Shown here piece by piece: positions 35,016 through 47,514 of a stretch of 64,000 nucleotides of DNA. Origin of the DNA: Iris pallida (taxonomy: Eukaryota; Streptophyta; Magnoliopsida; Asparagales; Iridaceae); assembly GCA_029216955.1 (NCBI GenBank), contig JANAVB010016199.1:11763714-11827713 (forward strand), given 5' to 3'. Both the position numbers and the translations under genes were made by a program. The notes beneath the pieces were generated by a model, which saw only the letters and a program-made list of their open reading frames with translations, had not been told where the DNA came from and did not search any database. The stretch's first letter is position 1. Each line of letters begins with the position of its first letter.

Positions 35016-36111
35016 GGGCCCATTTGGTTTGCAGGATTGGACAACCTAATGTAATTGGCATTACGTTGTCAATCTAATTCGAGTATTTAGTTGGACAAAA
35101 AAAAATAGATGTAATATAATCGCAATTACAAGTTTGATTACATTACATCAGTTTCTTTTAAACTCAATTACATCATAAAACCTATGTAATCGCAATTACA
35201 TTACAACTTAAGCGGAAGATTGGTATGCTATAATTTGGCCGTTTTGTTCGTTTTTTGTTTATTTTTTGTCCTTTTTTGTCCTTTTTGGTCGATTTTTTTG
35301 CCCTTTTTTTGTTTTTTGTTATTTTTGTTCGTTTTTGTTTGGTTTTTGTCGTTTTTGTTTTTTTGTCGTTTTTGTTCATTTTTTGCCGTTTTTGTTAGTT
35401 TTTGGTCGTTTTTGTTTGTTTTTATCTTTTTTTTGCCGTTTTTGGTCTTTTTTTCGTTTTTTTGCCATTTTTGTTCGTTTTTGTTTTTTTGTCGTTTTGT
35501 TCCTTTTTGTCCTTTTTGTTAGTTTTTTGTCGTTTTGTATCGTTTTTGTTCATTTTTTGCCCTTTTTGTTTGTTTTTTTCTTTTTTTTGCTATTTGTTTG
35601 TTTTTTGTCGTTTTTGTCCCTTTTTGTTCGTTTTTTGTCAATTTTTTTTTCGTTTTTGGGCCGTTTTTTGTCGTTTTTGTTTGTTTTTTTATCGTTTTTT
35701 CTGCCGTTTTCGTATGTTTTGTTTGTTTTTTTGCCATTTTTGTTCGTTTTTGTCTTTTTTGTTTGTTTTTTTTGTCATTTTTGGTTTTTTGTCATTTTTG
35801 TCATTTTCCCCTTTTTTATTATTTATTTTTAAATTTTTTCTTTTTTCTTTTTAAATTTTTGAAATTTTTTATTGATCAACTTTTTTTAATTTTATGTTGT
35901 ATTTTAAAAAAAATATCAAATTAAAAATTCAATTATATTACATGGTAAACCAAACACATGAATGCAATTAATATTATATTACATGATTTGATTACATGTT
36001 TCAACCAAACATAGTAATGTAATTATAATTTCATTATATTACAAACTCAATTACATTATAAACTTAATTCCATTACAATTACGATTACATTACAATGAAC
36101 CAAACGCAACT
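35016..36111. mobile_element. PIF/Harbinger-like non-autonomous element with T-rich core
   Basis: Left end GGGCCCATTTGGTTTGC after TTA; right end reads inward AGTTGCGTTTGGTTCATTG and is followed by TTA. TTA duplication and a G-rich TTTGGTT terminus suit PIF/Harbinger MITEs. Subterminal zones on both sides repeat TGTAATnNnATTACA. The middle (35225-35815) is a T-rich minisatellite of GTCGTTTTTGTTYGTTTTTTG-like units whose translation is Phe/Val-rich. No transposase. Confidence 0.55.
35225..35815 (+). repeat. T-rich minisatellite
   Basis: About 590 bp of units such as GTCGTTTTTGTT, GTTCGTTTTTGT and GCCATTTTTG with variable spacing. Strong strand asymmetry: almost no A on the plus strand. Confidence 0.85.
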
Positions 36112-36114
36112 TTA

Positions 36115-36560
36115 CTGTTGTGTGCGTTCTCTTGAGACGAGGGATTGAACTTGGTGTCTAGCCACTTGATATTGGTCGAGTGTTAGTAGGAAACTTAACT
36201 TTAAATACATGAGAGCTCTCCTAGTGGAGAAGGGAATATATGAGATTTTAAATGTTCTCGTATATACATATGTGTATGTAAGTGGACATGTGATCAGGGG
36301 GTTAAATAGTCCAAGGAAGGGAGCAACAAATTTTGGAATGAAGAAATTGTGTATGGATGATAGGTACAACAGACCACTGGAACTAGACGTAATTCCTATA
36401 TAAGTGCATATGTGTATTTGGGCAATTGTTATATATAAGTGCATAGGTAAAGTTATAAATATATGTATAAAAATTTCATAGATATATATTATTAGCTTGT
36501 AATAATTAACTAGTTCTAAACCCATTCTCTAGGATCCATGGGCTTTTCGACTTGAGCGCT
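36115..36560. other. Unassigned spacer
   Basis: AT-rich, no gene or repeat boundary recognised. Confidence 0.3.
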
Positions 36561-36569
36561 AGACCAGAT

Positions 36570-37589
36570 TTTCATATTCAGCTTTCGAAACCAGGCAAGT
36601 ATACCTTGCCACTATGTCATTCCTTTTATTTACATTCACGTTTTGTTACTTAATTACTGCGTATTATATTATTTGTGCGTTCGAGTTTGACTCGGGTGCA
36701 ACCAATGAGGTACGTTGGTTGTTACTTGTTAGCCTAGTCCATTAGAGACTACCCATGTACTACAGAACGGATACACTAATATCTTGCTGGACCCTGACAC
36801 ATGCTTGGACACGGAGATGTGATACAGAGATACAGGTTACGTATCCCCGCATTCGATTGATTATCAATACGGCCAGGGCGTGCGATGGTATAGTTCATGC
36901 TAGATGCTTTCATTATGACATATTAGACCCCGCACTGGAGATTGTGCGTGTCGAGGAGTCGACCCGTTCTAGATACATTGGGTGGAGATGACAATTACTA
37001 GATGGAGGGGTTGCTATTGGTATATGTTGTTGACAGTCGGCGGTTCGGACGAACCCCACTACGAGATGATCTCAGGTTCGGAGAGCTCCATTCGTCGGAA
37101 GTTGTTCTCATTGCATTTACACATAGTCATAGAACACCCCCATGATTTTCTTACGTTGTTTCATAGTATCATGTATATTATGTATCTTGTTGCGTCCCGC
37201 TGAGGATCTGGTTTCCTTCCAGGTTGGCTGAGTAGGTTTGCAGAGTTCTTATTGGATATTTGTTAAGCACCAATTTCATTGCAGGTATTACTCTTATGTA
37301 GTATATGTTTCATTCATATATTTCATATTTGCTTGATTGCCTGGTATTTATAGACACTTTTTATTCTCTCGAGTCTATTCGGACAAGTTTGATTATTAGG
37401 CTACAGACTAGTATTCATATTTTTTTCTTATGCTTATGTTATATGGATTGAGATATAGAGTTGATATAGTGATAGTTACACCATTTAAACAGCTTATACC
37501 TATTCGAGTCGGATTAGAGTCTGGTCGAATACGTAGCTGGCCAATGCCACGTGGCTTGATCCCGCATACTTTGGGACTGGGACATGACA
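36570..37589 (+). repeat. Worn Ty3/gypsy LTR fragment (3' part)
   Basis: Ends TTTGGGACTGGGACATGACA, matching the ends of LTRs B (TTTTGGGACTGGGGCGTTACA) and E. Just upstream, ATACGTAGCTGGC matches LTR E, and CCAGGCAAGTATACCTTGCC (about 36590) matches a segment of LTR B (reverse of 10845-10865). The LTR start and target duplication were not found, so the left limit is approximate. Confidence 0.55.
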
Positions 37590-37672
37590 TAAATGCACTT
37601 AATAGTTATAGTTCTCAATGTTTAGATTTCTTAATGTTATAACATGCATGTGGTTTTTTTATCTATAATAAT

Positions 37673-37915
37673 CACTACTAAAATCTTCTCAATTGGCGAC
37701 GTATATTTAGCGACGTTCGATTAACGTCGCTAAATTGTGTACATTAGCGACGTTTTATATAAATATCGCTAATAGTCGCTACTAGCGACGACCTAAGCGA
37801 CGTAACAACGACGTATATTAAGCACATGACCCAGTCGTCGCGAAACGTCGCTGGGACGTCGCTAATAGCGATGAATTTAGCGACGGTAGTTTAAGCGTCG
37901 CTAAATTCTAATTAT
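37673..37915. repeat. CACTA left terminal and subterminal repeats
   Basis: CACTACTAAAA terminus followed by about 15 TTAGCGACGTT/ACGTCGCTAA-type motifs, the kind of array bound by CACTA accessory proteins. Confidence 0.9.
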
Positions 37916-38039
37916 ATCCCCGCCCTAACGTTTCATTTCCCCCCATTTTCCTCTCTCACTCTTTCTCCTCCCCCCCTCCAGCGCTCTCACTCTCTCTGGC
38001 GGCGACTCTCACTCTCTTTGACGGCGACTCTCACTCTCT

Positions 38040-38076
38040 CCGGCGACTCTCCTCCCTCTCCGGTACGTGACTCTCC

Positions 38077-38107
<31 letters not shown>

Positions 38108-38403
38108 CGTCTGTTTTGGTTGTTGGTGGTTTGGGGGGTGCGGGTGGCTCGGAGGGAGGTGCAGGGGGATGCGGGTGGTTGGGGGTGAGTGGGGGTGGCT
38201 GGGGGGTGGGGCAGAGGGGACGAGGGCGGCTGGGGGAGGGGAGCTAGGGTTAGGGTTAGGGTTCATTTCCCATTCGGCGCTCTCACTCTCTCCGGCGCTG
38301 TCACTCTCTCCGGCGACTCTCCTCCCCCCCTCCGGCGCTGTCACTCTCTCCGGCGACTCTCCTCCCTCTCCGGTACGTGGTACTCTTCCACTCCCACTCT
38401 CTT

Positions 38404-38434
<31 letters not shown>

Positions 38435-38755
38435 CAGCTGTTTTGGTTGTTGGTGGTTTGGGGGGGTGCGGGTGGCTCGGAGGGAGGTACAGGGGAGATG
38501 CGGGTGGTTGGAGGTGAGTGGGGGTGGCTGGGGGAGGGGAGCTAGGGTTAGGGTTAGGGTTAGGGTTCGGGTTAGGGTTCATTTCCCATTCGGCGCTCTC
38601 ACTCTCTCCGGCGCTGTCACTCTCTCCGGCGACTCTCCTCCCCCTCCTCTGGCGCTCTCACTCTCTCTCCTCCCCCCCTCCGGCGCTCTCACTCTCTCCG
38701 GCGCTGTCACTCTCTCCGGCGACTCTTCTCCCTCTTCGGTACGTGGTACTCTTGT

Positions 38756-38787
<32 letters not shown>

Positions 38788-38960
38788 CGGCTGTTTTGGT
38801 TGTTGATGGCTGGGGGGGTACGCGTGGCACGGGGGGAGAGGCAGGGAGGATACGGGTGGTTCGGGGATGAGTGGGGGGTGGGGCAGGAGGGACGAGGGCG
38901 GCTGGGGGAGGGGAGCTAGGAGTAGGATTCGGGTTAGGGCTAGGGGTGGTGTAGGGGGTG
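38040..38960 (+). repeat. Three tandem ~330-bp GC/CT-rich units with telomere-like strings
   Basis: Each unit has CTCACTCTCTCCGGCG, (CT)n, CTGTTTTGGTTGTTG, a G-rich GGGTGGCTCGGAGGGAGG part and GCTAGGGTTAGGGTT. The long frames here (up to 267 aa) follow the repeat and are not convincing genes. A reverse-oriented copy of the first 75 bp (37925-38000) is at about 50890-50965. Confidence 0.8.
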
Positions 38961-39119
38961 GCTTGGTCAGGGGCACCGATAGTGCCGAAAAATCTGATAA
39001 TTTAGTAATAATTATTTGTTTTTCGACACCGAAAAATGTGATACTACGATTCGAACGCACCGATAGTGCCGATATTTATAACAAGTAGTTTTGTTGGTTG
39101 GTTAATTGGTAACATGGTG

Positions 39120-39495
39120 ATCGAGACATATAGTCCCTGCAGTCATTCGACTGGCGAGGCATAAACTATGGTACGACATGGTGATCAGGACATAGTCCCT
39201 GCAGCCATTCGACTGGCGAGGCAGAAACTATGTAGCCGTAGATAAAGTTGACTGTCCTTCGACCCTCATCCCTCGGCAATGATGATACGACAACCTATCA
39301 CTATATCTTATATAGTAGTAGATGATGTTTTAGTATTACATTATGTGAGTTCATCTTGATTCTGTTACATTCTTCAGATACTACATACTAGATTCGATAA
39401 GAACTATACTACACCATATGTACAGAACATAGATGATTCACACTAATGTATGCTAGAATGAATTTTGGGTTGTGTTCTGAGCCATCCGTTCTCAC
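39120..39495 (+). repeat. CACTA internal ~340-bp repeat, copy 1
   Basis: Contains ACATGGTGATCAGGACATAG, CATTCGACTGGCGAGGCA and CCATCCGTTCTCACA. Copies 2 and 3 are at about 50535-50875 and 51055-51391. Copy 1 also has a ~65-bp internal tandem duplication (39110-39235). Confidence 0.85.
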
Positions 39496-39498
39496 AAC

Positions 39499-39609
39499 AG
39501 GAAGGATCAGTGCTTTCTAGTTCTCTTCCATCCATCCATTCCTCCGTTCTGATCAAGCCTCTTCCTTCTCCTCTAATCCACCATGGCTCTGGACCCATCT
39601 GCTCCTCCC
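39499..39609 (-). repeat. Left arm of the inverted repeat, outer part
   Basis: Reverse complement of about 50177-50287. The rest of the left arm is at 49571-49863, pushed apart by element F. Confidence 0.85.
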
Positions 39610-41655
39610 TGTCACTACCCGCTCCCGTAGGAGCGATCGTTCTCGCTAAGGTGTAATGCCGCACGGGCCTAGATTGCGCCCGTGCAAGGCTAAGTCTTGA
39701 AATGGCCGATTTGAGCTAGGCCACAGAGTCGCACAGAGTGTCCCCATTTACAGCGGAAAGTAAATGAACACAAATTGAAAGCAAATTCGAACTCTTTATT
39801 GACATTCAAGAAGTTTACAAGCGATGCTAGGCTGAGTTTACAAGTCTCTCAAGCTCTCCCTATCTGAAACATAAAAGACGTGCCAAGTGGCTTACATGAT
39901 GGAATGATTCATGGCGATGTTCCGATACATTATGTCCTGTATAGGGTGCTTCAGTTCCTTGTAATGCTCCAAGGCTCCAGAGATAGCTCCGCGCCTTAGC
40001 ACGTTCGAGGGAAGCTCCGCACCCGACGACGTCTCCTGCGTCCTGCAAGCAAACTGTGGGATTATCAGTACATTGTTATGCACTAGTGGGGAGGCTAGCT
40101 CGCCCACAATGCTATCATTACGAAACACGTTCTATTTACTTTTGTGCTCCGTCTATCATTCATTGTCTTTCTAATCTTGCCTTAGGATCAGTTTCATGGC
40201 ATATTTCATAACCTATCTCGTGTTACCAAATTCAAGTGTTTGTATGGAAATACATGCACGACTTATCCATACTTACCGTCCGGCCTTCCCTGTCCAAAGT
40301 AAACCAAGTTAGTCAACAATTCATATGAACTTTCAATGTCAAGTGCGTGTCCCTGCCTCAGATTCTAGCGCGTCGTAGACGTGTTTTCTAACTCCTTTGC
40401 ACGAAGTACTCTCGATTATTTGGGGTGTTATATTCAAGCCTGTTCAGAAGGCGCTTTGTTCAGTTAACTTAGACTACTTTGATTTCAATGCAAGGACTTG
40501 CATGTGGATTGCCACCAGCAAGGTACATCTTATCTATATGTACTGGTCGTTGGCATGTCAGCCATTTTGGACATTTTCCCCTTTGGTATTCTCATCTATC
40601 AAGCATGATGGCTGGTACACCTTGATAGACTATTGAAGTACCGACCCTATGTTTGGTTATGTGCCCAAGCCCGCACACCTGTCCGCCCGTAGGCCATGAT
40701 TCCGCCTAGGCCGGCCACAAAATCGTCGTTCGTTGCCCTTGGAATCCCTTTTTCACTCGTACACGAGTCCGTCCACGACCATTTCGTATTTTATTGTTAT
40801 TTTAACTTAACGGCTGTCTCTGAGCCGTAGGCTAACCCTTAGCCATAATACGTTATCGACCAGGTTGGCGGCGGCGTCCGTACAGCACAGGTAGCGAGCC
40901 CCGTTGCACGTGCCCGTCATACCTGTCGCTAACCATTCTTTCCTTTCTTATCTTTTATTCACTCTTTCATTTCTTTTTTTCACTTGTTCGTACATTCATT
41001 CATTCTTCACGTATTCATTCATTCATTCGTTGATTCATTCATTCACTTATTCGTTCATTCATTCATTCATTCATTATGCAACTCCCCGTGCGGGAGTCGC
41101 CTTGGCGACCCATCGGTCCCGAAGTCTTCCAATCTTGCTATACTCTACTCGGAACGACTATGTCGATAGTCTTCCATTTCTTTGTTGTAACCGGTTTATT
41201 GTACCATTATTGAACGCATAGGGAACTTGAACGTAAGCTTATGCCTTAGCACGAGCATAGAGCGCGGTACGAGAGTTTCTATATTTGTCGAGTTCTTTTC
41301 ATGTTCTAAACAAGCATACAAGACGGGATTATTCCCTTAGCTAGGTGCGTTGAGTCATTCATTTATTAGCATGCGCGGTGTTGACGCCTAGCAATTCTAG
41401 TAATAGTGTCCGTATTGTTATGTGTCTAGGCTAAGCAAAGATGGGTTCATCGGAGCCATCCACCTTAGCGATGTTCGAGCGATATTCCGAGCGCGCCTTT
41501 GAAAGTCTAAGTCTGGATTCATCTTTGACGGCCAATGTAAGCCTTGCATCGATTCTTCATCAGGTCGATGCCAACTCTTCGGGTCGACGGCTCGTTTGAG
41601 TCGTTGCACTTGCCGTTTGAATCGGCGTTCCGCTAGGACGGAGTGGGTCATTACA
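39610..41655 (-). repeat. Element F 3' LTR
   Basis: Plus strand TGTCACTACCCGCTCC...GGTCATTACA. Includes an (ATTC)n run at 40992-41076, whose translation (HSFI repeats) is not a gene. Confidence 0.9.
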
Positions 41656-42942
41656 TAATACACCACTCAAAACAAGTCTCCTCCTCGAGACTTCCTAAGT
41701 GCAGGTCATCCTACCATTCCTTAACTCGTGTCGTCGTACGTATCTTAGACAATTCCTATCGAATGGCTTTATCGCTCGATGGCATTGAACTACGCTCGGT
41801 TATCCTTCCAAGTTTTATGTCGCATGTGTTTGGTGAATTTTATTGAATGACTGTCCATTCATTTTAGTGTTGATGGTACTTATTCAATTAACGTGTTTCT
41901 TCGACTTGGTTGCTATTTTGTCATGCCATGGGACTGTAATGGTCGCACGAGGTGCGTTGTCATTTTTCAAACACGAGAGTCGTAGGCTGAGACAAACTCA
42001 CTTTCGTTTATGCGCATCTCAATACCCACTTGCAGCTGCATTCGAGTTCATCATATCGCTGAGTTTAGATCGTGCACGTGCTCAAGGCATCCCCCGAATA
42101 CGTACATTTCAACCAAGCTTAGCGATTAGCAAAGTCGGATAAGCTACTCGTGATAGTTTTGATTTGCCGATCGTTTTGCTAACTTCGATTTAAAATCGAA
42201 CTCGTGTGCATCTCACTATCGTTTATCTCGGTCATCGAGATGACCCAATTCGCTTCTCAAGCATTCTTGTCCACGAAATCAGTATGATTTCTTCTTAGCG
42301 GAGTCGACCAAGTCTAAGTGAATTCCCGTCCGATTCAAAACTGAGTATTCTACTATCATCGAGTACGTATTTCTATCAATGATTCAATTCGTTATCCCAA
42401 CTTTACTTGTGCATCATCCATTCCTATCATTCACTTCGTTTGGGGCCAATCTCGTTGTCGTTCACAGCACATCCCCAGTTCCACGTCCTACTCTAAGTCT
42501 TGTTGTCCAAAGTCTATCGTCCGTCCAGACGATACTGTAATGTCAATCGCACAGGTTCAATCACTCGACATAGGGTCGTCCGCCTATCCGCTAGGTCAGC
42601 TCACAAGGTCATAGGTACAAGTCAAGTTCTCGGTTCATCATACAAATTCATTGCACTACGCTCGCCCCAATCCTATGGTCAAACCATTTTGTTCGTTCGT
42701 ACGGGAGTTTCTACCCAAGTTCGTTTCACTCAAATTTCTAAACATCAAACAGCGTTCACTCTATTCGCATCAACACATTCTCTGTTCCAAGTCCGAGCTC
42801 GTTTAGGAAAGTCATCCTACGATAGGTTGTCCTCAATCAAATCCTTGACTTTGTCAATATCGTGCGTCCGTACTAGTAATTATCGTAGTCTATCTCTTCA
42901 AGTATGTTTGATACAATCCACCTATCCATCCTATCTAATTCA
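41656..42942 (-). other. Non-coding interior of F, left of solo LTR E
   Basis: No retroviral domain on either strand. The 182-aa plus-strand frame at 42500-43048 runs into LTR E and has no recognisable feature. Confidence 0.7.
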
Positions 42943-43649
42943 CGTAGTGTCACGCCCCAGAACCAGAATACTGGAGAGCGGGGGCAGACATAGCCAGCTA
43001 CGTATATTGAAATGGATTCCATCTCGCTATACGGTCACGGCTGTCTAGATACATGAGGGTTTACTACAAGCCAACAGTCTCCTATGGTCATGAACAAGCC
43101 TAGTGTCTCAATCACAAGCAAGTAAGTAAATGTTACAAGATGTATGATCATTAAATATACAATAATAAGCCGTCCCAAATATTACATATTCAGCTGATCA
43201 TGAAGCTAGTCGTTACAAAATGTGAGGACTAGCAAGAGTTTAGTCATACATGATCAACCCTAGGATCTGTCAATCATGTTACAGCCCGTAGGCAGACAGT
43301 AAGTAAAGTACAATCGAGCTAAACAGGTGCTTGTTGGCTAAACGCCTCAAAAGAATATTTTTACAATAAAGTGGGAGATCAAAAATAAACCCACTCGTTG
43401 CCAGGGTTCCGTCTAGCGGCCACCATCTGGCTGGAAGGTCGGTAGATCCTCTGGAGCTGCTCCGAAATCTAGCCATACAAAACCAGCTGGGTCAGACCCC
43501 AGAAAGAGCAAGTGCCACAAAGGAAGCTTCACTTAGGAACTAAAACCAGCAATCAGCACAAGAGTATAAATAAAAGTAAGAACTGGAAATAAGGAAAATA
43601 CATCATGATGATATACGACGAGATAACCATGGAACTATTCAGATAACCA

Positions 43650-43690
43650 GGTTACAACCCGTAAACCAAACAAGGACCGGGGTTGTAACC
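43650..43690 (-). promoter_or_regulatory. LTR E hairpin with conserved loop
   Basis: Perfect 11-bp stem GGTTACAACCC/GGGTTGTAACC around a 19-nt loop containing (minus strand) GTCCTTGTTTGGTT, the loop seen twice in LTR B on different stems. Confidence 0.55.
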
Positions 43691-44547
43691 CTTCGTCTGA
43701 ACAGAACTTGAAATTCTCACCATTTATCGATAAAATAAATACAAGCATTCTGGTCATGCAGTAGTCTGGAACAGGATCAGGACAAGGCTAGACAGGTTAG
43801 ACTCCATCCAATCACTTCACGGCCAAGCAAGAACTACGACTTGATACTTTAACTAACTAGGGTTGTCATAAGCCTAATTACTAACAAGATGCAGTGAGAA
43901 TCTTCCACAGCCACAAGCCCTGCAGACCATCCAGGTTCCCCAGGTCGAAATTAGGAGTTGAATTCAGGTGGGTACACCGTCCAGGAAACGCATGTACCTT
44001 TAAGTAGCTTGAAAGGTGCAACACATGACAGTATGCTAGAAATGTGCCCTACTCGACGGCAGGCTACAGATCCCAGGCGCGCCCAGGTAACGGGATTGCC
44101 TGTAGCTGGGAAATCTCTTCATGACTAATGTGTTAATCTAGTTATTAACCTTAGTCCATTTCAATAGGTACTCCTGACCGTGGTACTCAGGAGCTCCCTC
44201 CCTAGACATGATGCAAGACAGGACTGGTTTATTTGTACAAGCACAATCGCCCACGGTGTCCATGTTATTATACAGGTCATGTCATGCCAGGTAGCCGTCG
44301 CAACAGCTTATCAGATATATCATGTCAGGTTTATCATGTCAAGTGTTCTTGTCAGGAGTGCGCCACGACGGGCCACTATCAGGTCATGTCAGGTTTTCTT
44401 GTCAAGAGTGCACCACTACGGGTCACTATCGTGTCTTGCTCAGGTATCATTTCCAAACATATTAAACAAATCCATGATTATCAAGTTCATGACAAAAGGC
44501 GTAAGGATATAAAATGGACGTAAAATATCTAATAAAATATCAATATT

Positions 44548-45110
44548 CATGCGGCCCAATTAGGAGAGCGCATGCGGCTAGGGTCACTGGATTACATGCG
44601 GCCAAGACAAGGGGGCGCATGCGGCTGGAAGGGAGAAATGGCGCATGCGGTCAGGAAACAAATCTCAATACGGCCAGGAAATAAAGGATGTACATGCGGG
44701 TGGGATAAATCGAACTCATGCGGCCTAGACTAAGAAGTCCCTACGGCTGAATTGATATGGGTCATGCGGCCCAAAATCCGAGTTCATGCGGCTCGGATAA
44801 TTCGGCCTCAAGATAATGCGGGCGCGCAGCGTATGCGGCTGCAGGAGCTTATGCGGCCAGGAATGGAGAGTCTCATGCGGCTGGGAGGGGATCAGGGTCT
44901 ATGCGGCTCGAGGATCCAGTCAGTCATGCGGCTGAGAGGAACTGAGGACTTATACGATCAGGTTCAATTCGTATTCATGCGGCCAAGGATGAAAGCAGTC
45001 TTATGCGGCCAGGACGCAAGGGCCTCATGCGGTTTAAGAATGAGACTCAGTCCATGCGGCTGAAGGTCTCATACGGCTGAATCACTTGCCGCATGAATTG
45101 CCATGCGGTC
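44548..45110. repeat. Degenerate CATGCGGC minisatellite in LTR E
   Basis: About 22 copies, by hand, of CATGCGGCYNRGGA-like units 18-45 bp apart (mostly 23-28), with TATGCGGC and TACGGC variants. Not seen in the other LTR families here. Confidence 0.8.
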
Positions 45111-45743
45111 AAGTCAAGCACTGTTCTTCTTCTCCAAATTTCAGCGAAGAAGAACACCATGAACCCAAGCTTCCAAGCTCCATAAAACCTTCATCCAGAG
45201 CCCAAATCCGAACTTCCATAGGTCAAAACGGGGTAGAACAAAATTCTCTACAATATGGGACCACCAAAACTAGGAAATAACAAGATTAAATAGATCAAAA
45301 CCCAAGAAATCCGAAAATAAAGTAAACATAGATCTACAAGAATCTAGCCATGGAAAGTAAAAATGCCAAGTTCTAAAGTATGCTAAAATACTGTAAGGAA
45401 GAGAATGAAGCAATAAAATCGGAGTTCCTCCATGAAGCAAGTTGCACTTGCCTAGACCTATCTCTTCTCTCTCTGGTAGGTAAGAAGTAATGAGGAAGAA
45501 GAAGATGAGATTAATGAAGAGAGAGAGAAAAAATGGGCTAATAAATACAAATGGTGGTGGTAGGTAGGGGGTTCATCCAAGGGTTCATCATGAACCCAAG
45601 CAAAACCAAGCCAGGCCGAACCAACCAACCCGAACCAGGAATAGACCAAGCCAAGAAGGAAATGCCAAGCCAGGAAATCATGCAATAAAATACATACACG
45701 TATTCCAAGAATACGTGATACGAACCACGGGCATTACACGTAG

Positions 45744-47499
45744 TCGATCACAAGGTCGTCTAGCCTTGCAATATTTCGTGCCCCGATCTCACGCAAGTTT
45801 GATTATCCACGGCGGACATGAATCACCATGTCAACATTCCCGCAGAATAATTGTTCTCATCGGAACGTAACTCTTGCGTTGCGTCTAGGCTTACTCATTT
45901 TCGATACGCGGATTAGGCCTACTCAATCCTCAACTTTACTTTGCCGTCTATCATACGTCCGATCAATCCTCAAATTTGCCTTCTCTTCAAACCACAAGTC
46001 GCAGCAATCAAAATTGCCATATCAAGGTATTTCGAGTTCGATCATTCCCGTTGGACATGAATCACCATGCCAACGCTCACGCGAAACGATCGTCCCAAAT
46101 CTGACGTGACGCATGTGCGAGGCTGGAGTTGCGCTCGCACAAGATAAGATTGTTGTCATTGTGGTTATCACCGAACAATCAAGTCACTTTCTTTCTTCAT
46201 TCCAAACATTCATTTCTATCAAAATTTCCCAATATAGTATCCTTCAAAACAATAACTTCTAACACGATCATCATTCATCGAATCAGAGTACCTCCGAGTT
46301 ATCGTACATCGATCTTTGATACGCCTCAATACCATCGATGATGTACATAACCTGACGATCTTCCTTTTGCAATAAAATTCTGAATCGTGCAACTTAATTC
46401 CTCAATTCACATTGTCTCGTGCTAACTCTTCATCGAGCAACATCAATTTCAATTCCTTAGTCATTCTCGTTTCTCCACTCAATGTTTTCCCATGCACGCT
46501 ATCTTCCGATCGTGCTATCTTCGATCTCGTCTATGAGTATTTTACCTTAATTTAAGTTTCAATCCAGTCGACTATTTGAAATCGTACGTACGATCTTCTA
46601 CGTTTCCTCGACCGACACATCTATTCACTTTATCGTTTCGAATCTCCATTCAACCGTTTCGTAAATTTTGTACTACGCATTCTTAACTCGTCCGAACGAT
46701 ATCCCGTTTGAGACTCTCGAGGTCGCAACCAACTAAGCGTTACTCGTTCTAAGGCTTTGCGCGATATCATCGCTTGCCGACATACTCGTTCTATTCGTAA
46801 ATCCTTTAGTCCGCTCGAACAATTTCTATAACATCCATACACCACTCAGGGTTCGAGCCACTCGATTGGTCGTCGTCACTCGCTCTTATTCTTTTCCGAA
46901 GCTATCAGATATACCACTCGGGGTCAAGTCATTCTACAAATCCTCAAAAGATCATTCGATTCCCAATCGATGTATTCAATTGCGCATTCGCCCATTCCTT
47001 AAAGTCTAAGAACCATTTTCCTGTGTTCGCTTTAGCGTTGGTCAAGTGACGCCTCTATCAACATACGTTCTAAGTCTCACTTATTCTCGTCCAAGCGATA
47101 GTCGGTCTCGCTCGCAAACTCATTTGCACCAAAAGGTCTAGGTGCGCGACACTCGGCACAACTTAGCCAAAAGGCTGCGTGCATAATCATCCCGTTCGAA
47201 CTATACTTCGGTCTCGCGTACTTGTTTGCTATTGTTAGCGTAAGCTTATTCAAGCACGTACTGCGTTTGCTAACTCTTAGCATTAGTTTTCTCTCAACTC
47301 AAATCCGTCGCGGTTTGGCACAAAGGCCTTCGCCTATTGATCCCGTTCAACCGAGTACTCGTACGAGCTTTTGAAGATATTAGACTTATTGCATGGAACA
47401 TCCCAAGGCACAACGAGAGAGTGCGTACACTTCTTTTGTTCCTAAACCGAGCTTTCAAAACTGAAAAAATCGAAATGAAGTCCAAGGACGTAAAGCCGT
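45744..47499 (-). other. Non-coding interior of F, right of solo LTR E
   Basis: No gag or pol recognised. A ~55-bp motif with CATGAATCACCATGYCAACR occurs twice (about 45818 and 46056). Confidence 0.7.
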
Positions 47500-47511
47500 G
47501 CTCTGATACCA
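47500..47511 (-). other. Primer-binding site of element F (tRNA-iMet)
   Basis: Minus strand TGGTATCAGAGC, 3 nt after the LTR end GGAGTGACA. This is the standard initiator tRNA-Met site of plant LTR elements. Confidence 0.95.
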
Positions 47512-47514
47512 ATC

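Larger units (their letters stand above)
42948..45738 (-). mobile_element. Solo LTR E of a Ty3/gypsy family (2791 bp)
   Basis: Minus strand starts TGTAATGCCCGTGG and ends CTGGTTCTGGGGCGTGACA. Target duplication CGTAG is exact (42943-42947 and 45739-45743). Its end resembles LTR B. It lies inside element F, making a fourth nesting level. Confidence 0.9.

Noticed and set aside
35266..35924. Overlapping Phe-rich frames up to 188 aa in three phases
   Set aside because: Low-complexity T-rich minisatellite; all three phases are open for the same reason.
38232..38270. Telomere-like GGTTAGGG strings as a possible internal telomere
   Set aside because: Only short runs of a 6-bp unit, part of the CACTA tandem unit; the plant telomere repeat is TTTAGGG in long arrays.
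38067..38919. 267-aa and 133-aa Ser/Leu/Gly-rich frames
   Set aside because: They follow the CT-rich tandem units of the CACTA element and overlap open frames on the other strand.
40904..41221. His/Ser/Phe repeat frames, also at 48809-49135
   Set aside because: Translations of the (ATTC)n microsatellite in the F LTRs.
42500..43048. 182-aa plus-strand frame in element F
   Set aside because: Crosses the boundary into solo LTR E, antisense to the element, and shows no domain.
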